From Ensifer sp. USDA 6670 (GTDB lineage Bacteria; Pseudomonadota; Alphaproteobacteria; Rhizobiales; Rhizobiaceae), in contig ATWE01000014.1 of NCBI GenBank assembly GCA_000421085.1, forward strand, positions 124,001-188,000: DNA of 64,000 bases, in the 5' to 3' direction. The position numbers were made by a program, and so were the translations under genes. Below, piece by piece: positions 43,199 through 52,567 of the stretch; the first letter of the stretch is position 1; each line of letters opens with the position of its first letter. The notes beneath the pieces are model-generated. The model saw nothing but the letters and a program-made list of their open reading frames with translations. It did no database searches and had not been told where the DNA came from.

Positions 43199-43978
43199 AT
43201 GGCCGCGTCGCCCTTTCTCAGGAGTGCAAGATACCGTCCCCCTGCCGGGGCCGCGATGAGCGGGCCGGAGGCCGAGCAACGTGTCGTCCAGGTCATCGTC
43301 GAGGCGATAATGCATCATCGGGTGGCCCCCGGCGCCAGACTGATCGAGCGCGAGCTGGCCATCGCCTCGGGCGCCAGCAGGTCGGCCATACGCAACGGGC
43401 TCATGCGCCTGGCGCATGCCGGCCTGGTGGAACTCAGTCCCAACAAGGGAGCGTCCATCGCCATGTGCTCCCCCGACGAAGCTCGGCAGATACTCGACGC
43501 ACGCATCGTGATCGAGACAGCGACGGTCGAGAAGCTCGCCGGCACGATCGGCGAGGCGGAGCGGGCGCGCCTGCGGTCGTTCGTGGAGGACGAACGCAAC
43601 GCCTATGAAGAGGGCCGCATGGAAGAAGCCCGGCATCTGTCCCGGCGGTTCCATCTGCTTCTGGCGGAAATGGCCGGCAACGACGTGCTGACCGGGGTGA
43701 TACGCGATCTGATCAACCGCCAGCCGCTGCTCTCCTGGTCGAGGCCGGATACCGGGCCGCGCTTCTGCGGCAATCATGCGCATTCCGAGATCGTCGAAGC
43801 GATCGCGAGCGGAGACGGCGAAAGGGCCGCCCGCCTCAACATGGAGCACCTGCGGGCCCTGGAACGTGAACTGGTGGCCGATCGCGCCGCTGCCATGCAG
43901 GCGTTTCGCCCCGTTCAGGCCAGCGCCGGGTCCGGCGAAAGCGCACAAAGGGAGGATGGCGACCCCGGTTTCGATTGA
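43199..43978 (+). CDS. GntR/FCD family transcriptional regulator
   Basis: This 259-residue regulator has a winged helix (GARLIERELAIASGASRSAI, then RNGLMRLAHAGLV, about residues 48-80) and an FCD effector domain ending in NHAHSEIVEAIASGDGERAA. The start at 43199 follows GGAG; an internal ATG at 43256 is possible. It heads the xanthine-dehydrogenase-like operon, 50 bases before the FAD subunit gene, so it likely controls that operon and perhaps the divergent deaminase operon through the site at 43168. Confidence 0.86.
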   Translation: MAASPFLRSARYRPPAGAAMSGPEAEQRVVQVIVEAIMHHRVAPGARLIERELAIASGASRSAIRNGLMRLAHAGLVELSPNKGASIAMCSPDEARQILDARIVIETATVEKLAGTIGEAERARLRSFVEDERNAYEEGRMEEARHLSRRFHLLLAEMAGNDVLTGVIRDLINRQPLLSWSRPDTGPRFCGNHAHSEIVEAIASGDGERAARLNMEHLRALERELVADRAAAMQAFRPVQASAGSGESAQREDGDPGFD

Positions 43979-44028
43979 CGAGGTGCGGCACGCGGCGGCG
44001 GACCGCTGTTTTTTGGGAGGAGGAATGC

Positions 44029-44892
44029 ATGAAACCGTTCGAATATTACGAGCCGGCGAGCCTGGCGGAGGCCAGCGATCTGCTGAGGCGGCTGGGCAAG
44101 GACGCCAGCATCATTGCGGGCGGCACCGATCTGCTCGTCGAGATGAAGGAGGAGCTTCGCAGCGTCCTTCACGTCGTCAACATCAAGAAGATCCCGAATC
44201 TGAGGAATTTTACCTATGATCCGGCCGCCGGGCTCCGCTTTGGCGCGCTGGTGACGGTCCGGGAGGTAGAGACCTCGCCGCACGTCATCGGCAACTACCC
44301 GAACCTCGCCAAGGCGGTAAGCCTCCTCGGCTCGGTACAGGTGCGCAACCGGGCAACCATTGTCGGCAACATCTGTCGCGCCTCCCCTTCGGCCGACACT
44401 ATCCCACCCCTGATCGCCGACGGCGCCAGCCTGTCCGTCTATGATGGAGGCGCCGATCGGACCATTCTGCTCGAGGACTTCTTCACCGGTCCCGGCCGGA
44501 CGGTTCTTTCACCCGGAGATATCGTCACTGGCATATCGCTGCCGGCGCCCGGCCCGACGAGCGGCCGCGCCTACATCAAGCACGGCCGCCGCAAGGCGAT
44601 GGAACTCGCGACCGTCGGCGTTGCCGTCAGCATCGAGCATGTCGCCGGACAATGTTCGGACGTCCGCATCGCGCTCGGCGCCGTAGCGCCGACCGTGATC
44701 CGCGCCCGCAGGACCGAGGACCTGCTCAGGGGACGCAGGATCGATGCGGCATTGCTGGCCGAGGCTGCGGAAAGCGCAATGCAGGAAGCCACTCCCATCG
44801 GCAATGTGCGGGCGAGTGCGGCCTACCGCCGCGACATGGTCGGTGTGCTCACGCGCCGGGCGATCGGTTACGCCATGGGAGGTGCACGATGA
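44029..44892 (+). CDS. Molybdenum hydroxylase FAD subunit (xanthine dehydrogenase/CO dehydrogenase medium type)
   Basis: This 287-residue protein is the FAD-binding subunit of a three-subunit molybdenum hydroxylase. It has IIAGGTDLLVEMK near residues 31-43 and SVQVRNRATIVGNICRASPSADT near 105-127, both FAD-binding features of CoxM/XdhB-type subunits, and the later AYIKHGRRKAMELATVGVAV. The start at 44029 follows GGGAGGAGG. Its stop overlaps the start of the iron-sulfur subunit by ATGA. It passes electrons from the clusters to FAD and then to NAD or another acceptor. Confidence 0.9.
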   Translation: MKPFEYYEPASLAEASDLLRRLGKDASIIAGGTDLLVEMKEELRSVLHVVNIKKIPNLRNFTYDPAAGLRFGALVTVREVETSPHVIGNYPNLAKAVSLLGSVQVRNRATIVGNICRASPSADTIPPLIADGASLSVYDGGADRTILLEDFFTGPGRTVLSPGDIVTGISLPAPGPTSGRAYIKHGRRKAMELATVGVAVSIEHVAGQCSDVRIALGAVAPTVIRARRTEDLLRGRRIDAALLAEAAESAMQEATPIGNVRASAAYRRDMVGVLTRRAIGYAMGGAR

Positions 44893-45374
44893 ACAGGCTC
44901 GTTTCGATGACGGTCAACGGCGAGGCCCGTGAACTCGCGGTCGCTCCCAACCGCACGCTGCTCGATGCGCTGCGCAACGAAGGCAGTCTTACGGGAACCA
45001 AGAAAGGCTGCGACGTCGGCGACTGCGGTGCCTGCACGGTCATCATGGATGGAAGGCCGGTCAATGCCTGTCTGGTGCTCGCGATCGAGGCCGAAGGTGC
45101 GACGATCGAGACCATCGAAGGCCTGCAGCCGTCCTATGACCAGCCGCACCTCCTGCAACAGAAATTCATGGAGCACGGCGGTGCGCAGTGCGGCTTCTGC
45201 ACGCCGGGCATCATCATGATGGCCAAGGCGCTGCTCGACGAAAACCCGGACCCGAGCGAGGACGAAATCCGCTTCGCTCTGGCCGGCAATATCTGCCGAT
45301 GCACCGGCTACACCAAGATCATCGATGCTGTTCGGGCCACGGCCGAGGAACTGAGAAAGGCGGGGACGCTATGA
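44889..45374 (+). CDS. Molybdenum hydroxylase [2Fe-2S] subunit
   Basis: This 161-residue protein holds two [2Fe-2S] clusters: a plant-type ferredoxin motif KKGCDVGDCGACTV near residues 38-51 plus a further Cys at VNACL, and the helical second domain with CGFCTPG and CRCTGYTKI. It is the small subunit of the hydroxylase and overlaps both neighbours by ATGA. The spacing and length match CoxS, NdhS and XdhC-type small subunits. Confidence 0.92.
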   Translation: MNRLVSMTVNGEARELAVAPNRTLLDALRNEGSLTGTKKGCDVGDCGACTVIMDGRPVNACLVLAIEAEGATIETIEGLQPSYDQPHLLQQKFMEHGGAQCGFCTPGIIMMAKALLDENPDPSEDEIRFALAGNICRCTGYTKIIDAVRATAEELRKAGTL

Positions 45375-47689
45375 ACACGTATGAAAGGATCGACAGAGAC
45401 CTGTCCGACCGGGACTTCACCGTCGTGGGCAAGAGCGTCAAGCGGTCCGACACTCTGGAGAAGGTCACGGGAACGGCCAGATATGCAGGCGACGTCGCCT
45501 TGCCCGGCATGCTCCATGCCAAGATGAAGCGCAGCAACGTCGCGCATGCGCGCATCAGGAGCATCGACACGAGCAAGGCGCTGGCGCTCAAGGGGGTAAA
45601 GGCGGTGCTGACGCATCAGGACGTACCGCGCGTTTTGCATGCGGGCTCACCGCATCCACGCTCGGCATCCGTTACCAGGGATCAGTACATTCTCGATGAC
45701 AGGGTGCGGTATTGGGGGGAGGGCGTCGCCGCCGTCGCCGCCGTCAGTGAGGAAATCGCGGAGCGCGCGGTCGCGCTCATCGAGGTCGAGTACGAGCCCT
45801 TGCCCGGCCTCTTCACCATCGAAGCCGCATCGGAGCCCGGCGCTCCGCCGATCCATGAGAATGGTCTCGACCGGAACCATGTGTTGCCGCCGGTCTTCGT
45901 CACCCGCGGCGACGTCGACAAGGGTTTCGCCGAGGCGGATCTGATCCTCGAGCGCGAATACGATCTCGGCCGCCCGACACCGGCCTATATGGAGCCCAAT
46001 GTCTGCGTCAGTCAGTGGGACGGCAACGGCAAGCTGACCATGTGGACCTCGACCCAGAGCGCCTTCATGGTCCGCGGCACGCTTGCCGAAGTGCTCGGCG
46101 TGCCGCTGAACAAGGTACGCGTTGTCGTCGATCACATGGGTGGCGGCTTCGGCGCGAAGCAGGATCTGTTTCAGAACGAATTCCTCTGCGCCCTGCTTGC
46201 GCGGCAGACGGGGCGTCCGGTCAGGATGGAGTTCAGCCGCAAGGAAACTTTCCTCGGGGGCCGCTCGCGTCATCCCGGCAAGATTTGGCTGAAGCAGGGC
46301 TTCACCAAAGACGGCCGCATCGTCGCACGCGAAGCCAGGGTCACCTTCAACTCCGGCGCCTACGGCTCGCACGGTCCGGGCGTCACCAATGTCGGCACTG
46401 CAGCGCTGACCTCGCTCTATCGCTGCGAGAATGTGCGGCTGGAAGGCCGCTGCATCTATACCAATTCGCCGATTGCCGGCGCCTTTCGCGGCTATGGCGT
46501 CGTTCAGACATATTATGCGCTCGACCTCATGATGGACGAGGCGGCCGAGAAGCTCGGCTTCGACCCTGCCGAGTTCAAGCTGATGAACGCCGTGCGCGAG
46601 GGCGACATTGCACCTTCCGGGCACCCGATCGTCGGGCATGGGCTTGGCGATTGCATCCGCCGCGTCATGGAGGAGACGAACTGGCACGAATTGCGAAGGC
46701 GGGAGAAGCCGGAAAGCGTCAAGCGCCGCGGGATCGGGATCGGCTGCGAAATGCACGGATCCAGTGCCTATCCGGGCATCAAGGAACAGGGCAACGCAAT
46801 CGTGAAGATGAACGAGGACGGAACGGTGACGCTGATCACCGGCACCGCCGGCCTCGGCACCGGCGCGCATACGGCGCTGTCGCAGATCGTCGCCGAGGAA
46901 CTCGGTGTGCCCTTCGAAGCCGTCTCGGTCGTTCAAGGGGACACCGATATCGTCCCCTGGGATATAGGCGCCTTCGCCAGCCACACGACCTATCTCGGCG
47001 GACGGGCGGCTCAGCTCGCGGCCGCCGACGTGCGCAGGCAAGTGCTCGAACACGCCGCGCCCCTGCTCCAGGCCGAGCCCGCGGATCTCGCGATCCGCGA
47101 CGGTTTCGTGGTCGTCACCAGCGGCTCGAACCGCAGCATCCGGCTTTCCGAAGCGGTCGGGCCGAAACGGGGTATGCCGGCGATGCAACTGGTCGGCGTC
47201 GGCACCTACATGCCGACGAAGTCCTACTCCTTCGCCGCCCATTTCGCCGAAGTCGAGGTGGATACCGAGACCGGCGAGGTCGCCGTTCTCGAGGTCGTGC
47301 CGGTACACGAGATCGGCAGGGTCATTCATCCGATCGCCGCGGCCGGACAGATCGAGGGCGGCATTCAGCAGGGCATCGGCCACACGCTGAGCGAGGATTA
47401 TGTCATCGACCTTACCGATGGCCGTTCCCTCAATCCGAGCTTCGTCGATTACAAGATGCCCCTGTCGATGGATATGCCGTCGATCCGCACCATCATCCTC
47501 GAGACGGCGCCGGATCCCGGCGGCCCCTACGGTGCCAAGGGCGTCGGCGAAGATCCGATCATCGCGATCGGGCCGGCCATCGCCAACGCCATCTACGACG
47601 CCATCGGCGTCCGCTTCCACCATTACCCGATAACGCCCGAGCAGGTGTTGAACGCTCTCAAGTCCAAAGCCAACGAAACGAGGCAGTGA
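45371..47689 (+). CDS. Molybdenum hydroxylase large (molybdopterin-binding) subunit
   Basis: This 772-residue subunit has the aldehyde oxidase/xanthine dehydrogenase layout: an a/b hammerhead domain ([15 protein letters not shown], residues about 29-43), then the cofactor domains with [22 protein letters not shown] and near the C-terminus GAKGVGEDP, whose Glu is the catalytic base of the family. It hydroxylates a ring carbon of a heterocycle using water. Substrate cannot be predicted, since xanthine, nicotinate, purine, quinoline and aldehyde enzymes share these motifs. It is followed with TGATG overlap by a COG0523 GTPase. Confidence 0.9.
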   Translation: MNTYERIDRDLSDRDFTVVGKSVKRSDTLEKVTGTARYAGDVALPGMLHAKMKRSNVAHARIRSIDTSKALALKGVKAVLTHQDVPRVLHAGSPHPRSASVTRDQYILDDRVRYWGEGVAAVAAVSEEIAERAVALIEVEYEPLPGLFTIEAASEPGAPPIHENGLDRNHVLPPVFVTRGDVDKGFAEADLILEREYDLGRPTPAYMEPNVCVSQWDGNGKLTMWTSTQSAFMVRGTLAEVLGVPLNKVRVVVDHMGGGFGAKQDLFQNEFLCALLARQTGRPVRMEFSRKETFLGGRSRHPGKIWLKQGFTKDGRIVAREARVTFNSGAYGSHGPGVTNVGTAALTSLYRCENVRLEGRCIYTNSPIAGAFRGYGVVQTYYALDLMMDEAAEKLGFDPAEFKLMNAVREGDIAPSGHPIVGHGLGDCIRRVMEETNWHELRRREKPESVKRRGIGIGCEMHGSSAYPGIKEQGNAIVKMNEDGTVTLITGTAGLGTGAHTALSQIVAEELGVPFEAVSVVQGDTDIVPWDIGAFASHTTYLGGRAAQLAAADVRRQVLEHAAPLLQAEPADLAIRDGFVVVTSGSNRSIRLSEAVGPKRGMPAMQLVGVGTYMPTKSYSFAAHFAEVEVDTETGEVAVLEVVPVHEIGRVIHPIAAAGQIEGGIQQGIGHTLSEDYVIDLTDGRSLNPSFVDYKMPLSMDMPSIRTIILETAPDPGGPYGAKGVGEDPIIAIGPAIANAIYDAIGVRFHHYPITPEQVLNALKSKANETRQ

Positions 47690-48735
47690 TGCAGACCAAC
47701 CATCTTCAGGACAGCAAAATTCCCGTTACCATCCTGACCGGCTTCCTCGGCGCCGGAAAGACAACGCTTCTCAACCACATCTTGACGGAAAGGCACGGTC
47801 ACCGAATCGCGGTGATCGAGAACGAGTTCGGCGAGGTGGATGTCGACTCGGATCTCGTACTCGCCTCCGAGGAAGAGATCTATCAGATGAAGAACGGCTG
47901 CATCTGCTGCTTCGTCGATGTGCGCAACGATTTGATAGAGGTGCTGCAGAAGCTGCTTGCCCGGAAGGACAAGTTCGACCACATCCTGGTCGAGACCAGC
48001 GGCCTTGCCGATCCGACCCCCGTCGCGACGGCTTTCTTCATCGATGATGAAATCGGCAAGCACGTAACGCTGGACGGCATCGTGACGCTGGTCGATGCCA
48101 AACACATAGGCCAGCATATCGACGATCCCGTGCTCGATGGGCGCGACAACCAGGCCGTAGACCAGATCGTCGCCGCCGACCGCATCATCATCAACAAGAT
48201 CGACCTCGTGTCGGAAGGAGAGATCGCTCCCCTCGAGCGCGGCATGCGCAAGCTCAACCAGACGGCCGAAATCGTACGCTCGAGCTACGGCAGGGTGGAT
48301 CTGTCGAGCATTCTCGGCATTTCCGGCTTCGCGCCGTCCTACGTGGCCGAGCGCGCCAAGCTGCTCGACCTCGATCATCATCACCACCACGATCATCATC
48401 ATAACCATCACCTGCACGACGCGACGGTCAGCTCGGAATCCTTCGTCTTCGACCGGCCTTTCGACCAGGGCCGCCTGACGGACTATCTCTCGGGCCTTCT
48501 TCGGGAGGAAGGCGACGACATCTTCCGGACCAAAGGCATCATAGCGATTGCCGGCGATCCTCGTTTCTTCGTGCTGCAGGCGGTGCACAAGCTGATGGAC
48601 TTCCGTCCGGACCATGTCTGGGGGAAGGACATGCCTTATACGAAGCTGGTCTTCATCGGCCGCAACCTCGACCGGGCGGCGCTGGAAAAAGGACTGGAGC
48701 GTTGCCTTGCCTCGGCGGTCGATACGGATAATTGA
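47689..48735 (+). CDS. COG0523/CobW-family GTPase, metallochaperone
   Basis: This 348-residue G3E GTPase has Walker [10 protein letters not shown] at 18-26, the COG0523 metal motif GCICC at 70-74, NKID at 169-172 and a C-terminal CobW domain. Between the two domains lies a His-rich linker (about residues 230-243) with eleven histidines in fourteen residues. Family members deliver zinc, cobalt, iron or nitrile-hydratase metal to target proteins. As the last gene of the hydroxylase operon, next to three metal-dependent amidohydrolases, it probably supplies metal to one of them. The target is inferred. Confidence 0.88.
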   Translation: MQTNHLQDSKIPVTILTGFLGAGKTTLLNHILTERHGHRIAVIENEFGEVDVDSDLVLASEEEIYQMKNGCICCFVDVRNDLIEVLQKLLARKDKFDHILVETSGLADPTPVATAFFIDDEIGKHVTLDGIVTLVDAKHIGQHIDDPVLDGRDNQAVDQIVAADRIIINKIDLVSEGEIAPLERGMRKLNQTAEIVRSSYGRVDLSSILGISGFAPSYVAERAKLLDLDHHHHHDHHHNHHLHDATVSSESFVFDRPFDQGRLTDYLSGLLREEGDDIFRTKGIIAIAGDPRFFVLQAVHKLMDFRPDHVWGKDMPYTKLVFIGRNLDRAALEKGLERCLASAVDTDN

Positions 48736-48752
48736 TCCGGGGGAATGACGAC

Positions 48753-48790
48753 AATCCGCCGAGGCCGGGAGGCTTCGGCGGATTAGTTTT
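48753..48790 (+). terminator. Rho-independent terminator of the hydroxylase operon
   Basis: A 14-bp stem (48753-48766 with 48771-48784, one G-T pair) with a GGGA loop is followed by AGTTTT. It lies 18 bases past the stop of the CobW-family gene. Confidence 0.8.
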
Positions 48791-48850
48791 ATGTTTGAGG
48801 GGGATTAGCGGATCCCACCGGACGCAGCCCGCCTTTAATGGACCTCGCAT

Positions 48851-48888
48851 AAAACCGCACCGCCCCCGGCCATGGCCGGGGGCGGTGC
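48851..48888 (-). terminator. Rho-independent terminator of the permease operon
   Basis: Positions 48857-48888 form a perfect 32-base palindrome with CCATGG at the centre. On the minus strand it is followed by GGTTTTATG (48856-48848). It lies 28 bases past the stop of the nucleobase permease gene. Confidence 0.75.
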
Positions 48889-48915
48889 ATGTCGTGCATT
48901 CGCTTCCGGGTGCGC

Positions 48916-50307
48916 CTAGCCGGGATGCCGCATGGCTCCCTCACCGAGCAAATCCGGCTGCGCCTCCTCGCGCGGAGGAACGCCGTTGAAGAGCAGGTTG
49001 AGCAGCACCGCCGAGAAGGTTCCGACGAGAACGCCGCTGTGGAAGAACCGATCGATGAACTCCGGCAGCTGGGCAAAGATCTTGTCGGCGACCACCGGGA
49101 TCATCGCGAGGCCCACGCTGACGGCGACGATGTAGAGATTGCGGCGGTTTTCCACGAAGTCGACGCGGGCGAGAATCTTGACGCCCGTCGCCGAGACCAT
49201 GCCGAACATCACGATCGCGGCGCCCCCGACGACATAGCTCGGTATCGACGCGGTGATGAATGCGATCTTCGGCAGGCAGCCCAGAAGGATCAGCACTACG
49301 CCCCCCGCAGCAACCGCCCAGCGGCTCATCACGCCGGTGATCTGGAGCAGGCCCACATTCTGGGCATATGTGGTGTATGTGAAGGTGTTGAATATCCCGC
49401 CGATAATGTTGCCGAGGCCATCCGTGCGCAGCCCGCGCGCCAGGTCGGCTTCGCTGATCGTGCGGCCCGCCATGTCGCCGACGGCCAGGATCTGGCCGGT
49501 CGCTTCGATCATCATAACGATCATGACCGTGCAGAGCGCAGCCGTCGCCCACAGGTCGAATATCGGCATGCCGAAGGCGAACGGCGTCACGACAGTGATC
49601 CAGCTCGCATCGGCGACCCCATGGAAATCCACCTTTCCGAAAGCGACAGCGATCGCAAATCCGATCCCTATGCCGAACAGGACGGCCAGGTTGGCGAGAA
49701 ATCCCTTGAGAAAGCGGGTCATCAGGAGAATGGAAACCAGCACGATCGCAGCGACCGCAAGAGCGAAGGGCTGACCGTAGGCCGGATTGGGAATGAGCCC
49801 GTCCGGGCCTTTTATCATGGGCTGTCCACCCGCCGCCCAGTTTACTCCGACCCGCATCAGCGACAGGCCGATGACCAGCATCACCGTTCCGGTCACCACC
49901 GCCGGAAAGAAGCGGACCCAGCGGCTGAAATAAGGAGCGGCCAGAAGCGTGAACACGCCGGATGCGATCACCGCACCAAGAACGCCGGGCATTCCGAGGT
50001 CCGGATCCGTGCCCGTGGCGATGATCGGGGGAACCGCGGTAAAGCCGATGCCCATCATGATCGGCAGGCGCGCGCCGACGTTCCAGATGCCGAGACACTG
50101 GATCAGGGTGACGATGCCGCAGCAGAAAAGATCCGCGCTGATCAGCATGGCGATCTGATCCTTGGAGAGATTCAGCGCGCTGCCGATGATCAGCGGAACC
50201 GCGATCGCACCGGCATACATCACCAGGACATGCTGCAGGCCGAGCGCCGCCAGTTTCGGCGCGGGAAACATTTCTTCGATAGCATCGCACTTCGAGTCCG
50301 TATTCAT
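48916..50307 (-). CDS. NCS2-family nucleobase permease (xanthine/uric acid/uracil type)
   Basis: This 463-residue protein has 12-14 hydrophobic helices and NCS2 motifs: LGLQHVLVMYAGAIAVPLI near residues 22-40 (QH motif of helix 1) and MMIEATGQILAVGDM near 265-279, which corresponds to the conserved E-x-TG substrate segment. NCS2 proteins are proton symporters for xanthine, uric acid or uracil. It follows GGAG and is the last gene of an operon with UbiX, UbiD and two amidohydrolases. It makes a nucleobase-like substrate the best guess for the whole cluster. Confidence 0.88.
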   Translation of the reverse strand: MNTDSKCDAIEEMFPAPKLAALGLQHVLVMYAGAIAVPLIIGSALNLSKDQIAMLISADLFCCGIVTLIQCLGIWNVGARLPIMMGIGFTAVPPIIATGTDPDLGMPGVLGAVIASGVFTLLAAPYFSRWVRFFPAVVTGTVMLVIGLSLMRVGVNWAAGGQPMIKGPDGLIPNPAYGQPFALAVAAIVLVSILLMTRFLKGFLANLAVLFGIGIGFAIAVAFGKVDFHGVADASWITVVTPFAFGMPIFDLWATAALCTVMIVMMIEATGQILAVGDMAGRTISEADLARGLRTDGLGNIIGGIFNTFTYTTYAQNVGLLQITGVMSRWAVAAGGVVLILLGCLPKIAFITASIPSYVVGGAAIVMFGMVSATGVKILARVDFVENRRNLYIVAVSVGLAMIPVVADKIFAQLPEFIDRFFHSGVLVGTFSAVLLNLLFNGVPPREEAQPDLLGEGAMRHPG

Positions 50308-50383
50308 TTCGCTCCTCCCATTATTTTTCCAAGAGCCTTCCGCCGAACCCCGACCCTCCTCCGGCCGCCGAACGCGGTATTCC

Positions 50384-51016
50384 TCACCTCATCTTCACCT
50401 CGACATCGTCGCGTCGGCCGGCAGAGACGGCAGCGCGCCGCCCGCTCCAGCGATGTGCGAGCCCGGTATCGATATCGAACAGATCGAGGACCCGGGCCAC
50501 GGTATGATTGACCATCTCGTCCAGCGTCTGCGGACGGGCATAGAAAGCCGGGACGGGGGGACAGATGATCGCCCCCGCCTCCGTCGCCTGGGCCATCGAA
50601 CGAATATGGCCGATGTGCAATGGCGTCTCGCGCAGCATGAGAACCAGCCGGCGGCGTTCCTTCAGTGTTACATCCGCCGCCCGGGACAGTAAGCCGGAGG
50701 TTACGCCGGTCGCGATTTCCGACAGGGTCTTGATCGAGCAGGGTGCAACGATCATGCCGAGCGTGCGGAAAGAACCGCTGGAGCACGAGGCGCCGATGTC
50801 CTTGTTGGAATGGACGCAGCAGGCGAGGGCCTCGACGTCGGCGACCTTGAAGTCCGTTTCCATCGCCAGCGTGATCTGGGCGGCACGGCTCATCACCAGA
50901 TGCGTCTCGATGTCCAGATCCCGCAGGATCTCCAGGAGCCGGATGCCGTATATCACGCCGGAGGCGCCGCTGATGCCGACGATGATCCGCTTTCTCTGTT
51001 CCCGGTCCGCCTTCAT
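50384..51016 (-). CDS. UbiX-family flavin prenyltransferase
   Basis: This 210-residue protein has the flavin-binding SGASG motif (IIVGISGASGVIYGIRLLEIL, described by residues 12-32) and the family segments APCSIKTLSEIATG and LMLRETPLHIGHI. UbiX makes the prenylated FMN cofactor needed by UbiD enzymes. The ATG at 51016 follows GGAGGTGA. It is immediately downstream of a UbiD-family gene, as is common for dedicated decarboxylase pairs. The last 25 residues form a charged extension. Confidence 0.9.
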   Translation of the reverse strand: MKADREQRKRIIVGISGASGVIYGIRLLEILRDLDIETHLVMSRAAQITLAMETDFKVADVEALACCVHSNKDIGASCSSGSFRTLGMIVAPCSIKTLSEIATGVTSGLLSRAADVTLKERRRLVLMLRETPLHIGHIRSMAQATEAGAIICPPVPAFYARPQTLDEMVNHTVARVLDLFDIDTGLAHRWSGRRAAVSAGRRDDVEVKMR

Positions 51017-51052
51017 CGCTCTCACCTCCAAGCGCCGCTATTGTCGTTAAGT

Positions 51053-52426
51053 CTAAGGACGGCCGAGTTTCGCGAGAATCGCCGAAGCACGGTCGAAGGC
51101 GGCCTCGTCGATCCTGGCGAGCACGCCGTGAAAATCAGGCCCGCGGGTCGCGTCGAGGCCCATGCGGGACGTCGTACCGATACCGGATGCCGAAGGATCG
51201 AGCGCGTTGCCGGGCAGCCCTTCGATGATGACGACATCCTTGTGCGGCTGGAAATGGGCGGACATGGCCCAAAGCACATCGGAGTCACGCGTTATGTCGA
51301 CGTCGGCATCGACGGCGATCACGGTCTTCAGATAGGCATCCCAGCCGAGCAGCCCGAGCATGATCTGGCGGGCCTCGCCGGGTCTCGTTTGGTTGAGTGC
51401 GACATAGGCGTGAAAATGCGTGCCGGATGCCGGATAGTGGACCGCCGTCACGCTCGGGAAGCGTTGCTTCAGCTTTTCCACCATCTCCGCCTCGCGCGGA
51501 ACACGGCCGAGATTGAGATGTTCGGACGAGTTGCCGCCGGCAACGCTGACGAGGATGGCGTCGTTGCGGCGCAGAAACGTCTCGACGCGAAACAGATTGT
51601 TCGTCGAGCGGTCGGACGAGTAGCCCGTGAACTCTCCGAAAGGTCCCTCGGCAACCTGCGCTTCGGGCTCGATCACCCCTTCCAGTACGACTTCGGCATA
51701 GGCCGGCACCCGGATGCCGTATTTCGGCGTCCTTACCACTTCGAGCGGCTCGCCGATGAGGCCGCCGGCGACGTCGCGCTCGTCCTCACCGAATGCCAGG
51801 CGCGCCGAGGCTGCGATCATGAAGAGGGGATGCGCGCCGATGACCATGGCGATCTTCAGCTTCTCGCCTCGGTCCTTGGCCATGTTGAGCAGCCGCCACA
51901 GGTGTCCGCGCGAATGCAGGCTCGTCGCCAACTCGTTCTTCGAATGGATCATGGCGCGGTGATAGCTGAGATTGCCGGCGCCGGTTTCAGGGTGTTCGGC
52001 GATGATTATGCCGCTGGTTATGTATTTCGCCCTGTCGGTCGCGAAGTGCTTCAGCATCGGCAGGGTGCCGAGGTCGATGTCGTGCTCGTCCACGCATTCG
52101 GTGACCGGCCCGCTGTCGACCAGCCGCGGCGGCAGGGCCTGCCGCGAGCGTGCCTGATAGGCTTCGTGCAGCCGGTCCTGGGAGGTCCCGAACATCCGGG
52201 CGATCCGCTCGCGCGATCCGAAGGTGTTGGCAATCACTTCGCTGCCGACGCCCTCGACGTTGCGGAAGTGCAGGAGCGGCGCCCTGCCTTGCTGGTTGAG
52301 CTTCCAGATGAACGCCGATGCGTCCTGGTCGTCCGTGATACGGTCTTCGATGGTGAGTACGTCTTCGGGATACGCCTTCTGGTATTCCCGGAGAAAGTAG
52401 CGGACGTCCTGACTGCCGAACTCCAT
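51053..52426 (-). CDS. UbiD-family prFMN-dependent (de)carboxylase
   Basis: This 457-residue protein has the UbiD fold, with the catalytic pair of glutamates in VAEGPFGEFTGYSSDR near residues 228-243 (Glu five residues apart) and the Arg in the RVPREAEMV-type region. UbiD enzymes remove or add carboxylate groups on unsaturated or aromatic rings, including furan and pyrrole acids. Paired UbiX is next door. Within this operon of a nucleobase permease and amidohydrolases, decarboxylation of a heterocyclic acid is the likely step. It is not the ubiquinone-pathway UbiD by context. Confidence 0.88.
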   Translation of the reverse strand: MEFGSQDVRYFLREYQKAYPEDVLTIEDRITDDQDASAFIWKLNQQGRAPLLHFRNVEGVGSEVIANTFGSRERIARMFGTSQDRLHEAYQARSRQALPPRLVDSGPVTECVDEHDIDLGTLPMLKHFATDRAKYITSGIIIAEHPETGAGNLSYHRAMIHSKNELATSLHSRGHLWRLLNMAKDRGEKLKIAMVIGAHPLFMIAASARLAFGEDERDVAGGLIGEPLEVVRTPKYGIRVPAYAEVVLEGVIEPEAQVAEGPFGEFTGYSSDRSTNNLFRVETFLRRNDAILVSVAGGNSSEHLNLGRVPREAEMVEKLKQRFPSVTAVHYPASGTHFHAYVALNQTRPGEARQIMLGLLGWDAYLKTVIAVDADVDITRDSDVLWAMSAHFQPHKDVVIIEGLPGNALDPSASGIGTTSRMGLDATRGPDFHGVLARIDEAAFDRASAILAKLGRP

Positions 52427-52463
52427 AATACTGCCCTTCGCGGTGTCGTTACTTCACATGAAC

Positions 52464-52493
52464 GGGCAGCGGCCTTGGAGGGAGCCGCTGCCC
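52464..52493. promoter_or_regulatory. Perfect intercistronic hairpin
   Basis: GGGCAGCGGC (52464-52473) and GCCGCTGCCC (52484-52493) form a 10-bp stem between the amidohydrolase and UbiD genes. No T run follows on the minus strand, so it may shape mRNA processing within the operon. Confidence 0.5.
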
Positions 52494-52495
52494 TG

Positions 52496-52542
52496 GAGCG
52501 GGATGAGGAAAATGCGAGCGGTGTTCCGCCCGAATCCCGCTC
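52496..52542. repeat. Rhizobial intergenic palindrome, copy 2
   Basis: GAGCGGGAT (52496-52504) and ATCCCGCTC (52534-52542) flank a core with GTTCCGCCCGA. It matches the element at 34161-34206 and lies inside the amidohydrolase-UbiD gap next to the hairpin at 52464. Confidence 0.65.
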
Positions 52543-52567
52543 TGACTTTTAGATCGACCAGGGTCGA

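Noticed and set aside
46015-47688. Apparent N-terminal extension of the CobW-family protein by over 500 residues
   Set aside because: The extension is out of frame with the molybdenum subunit it overlaps and has low-complexity Arg-rich sequence. The true start at 47689 overlaps the upstream stop by TGATG.
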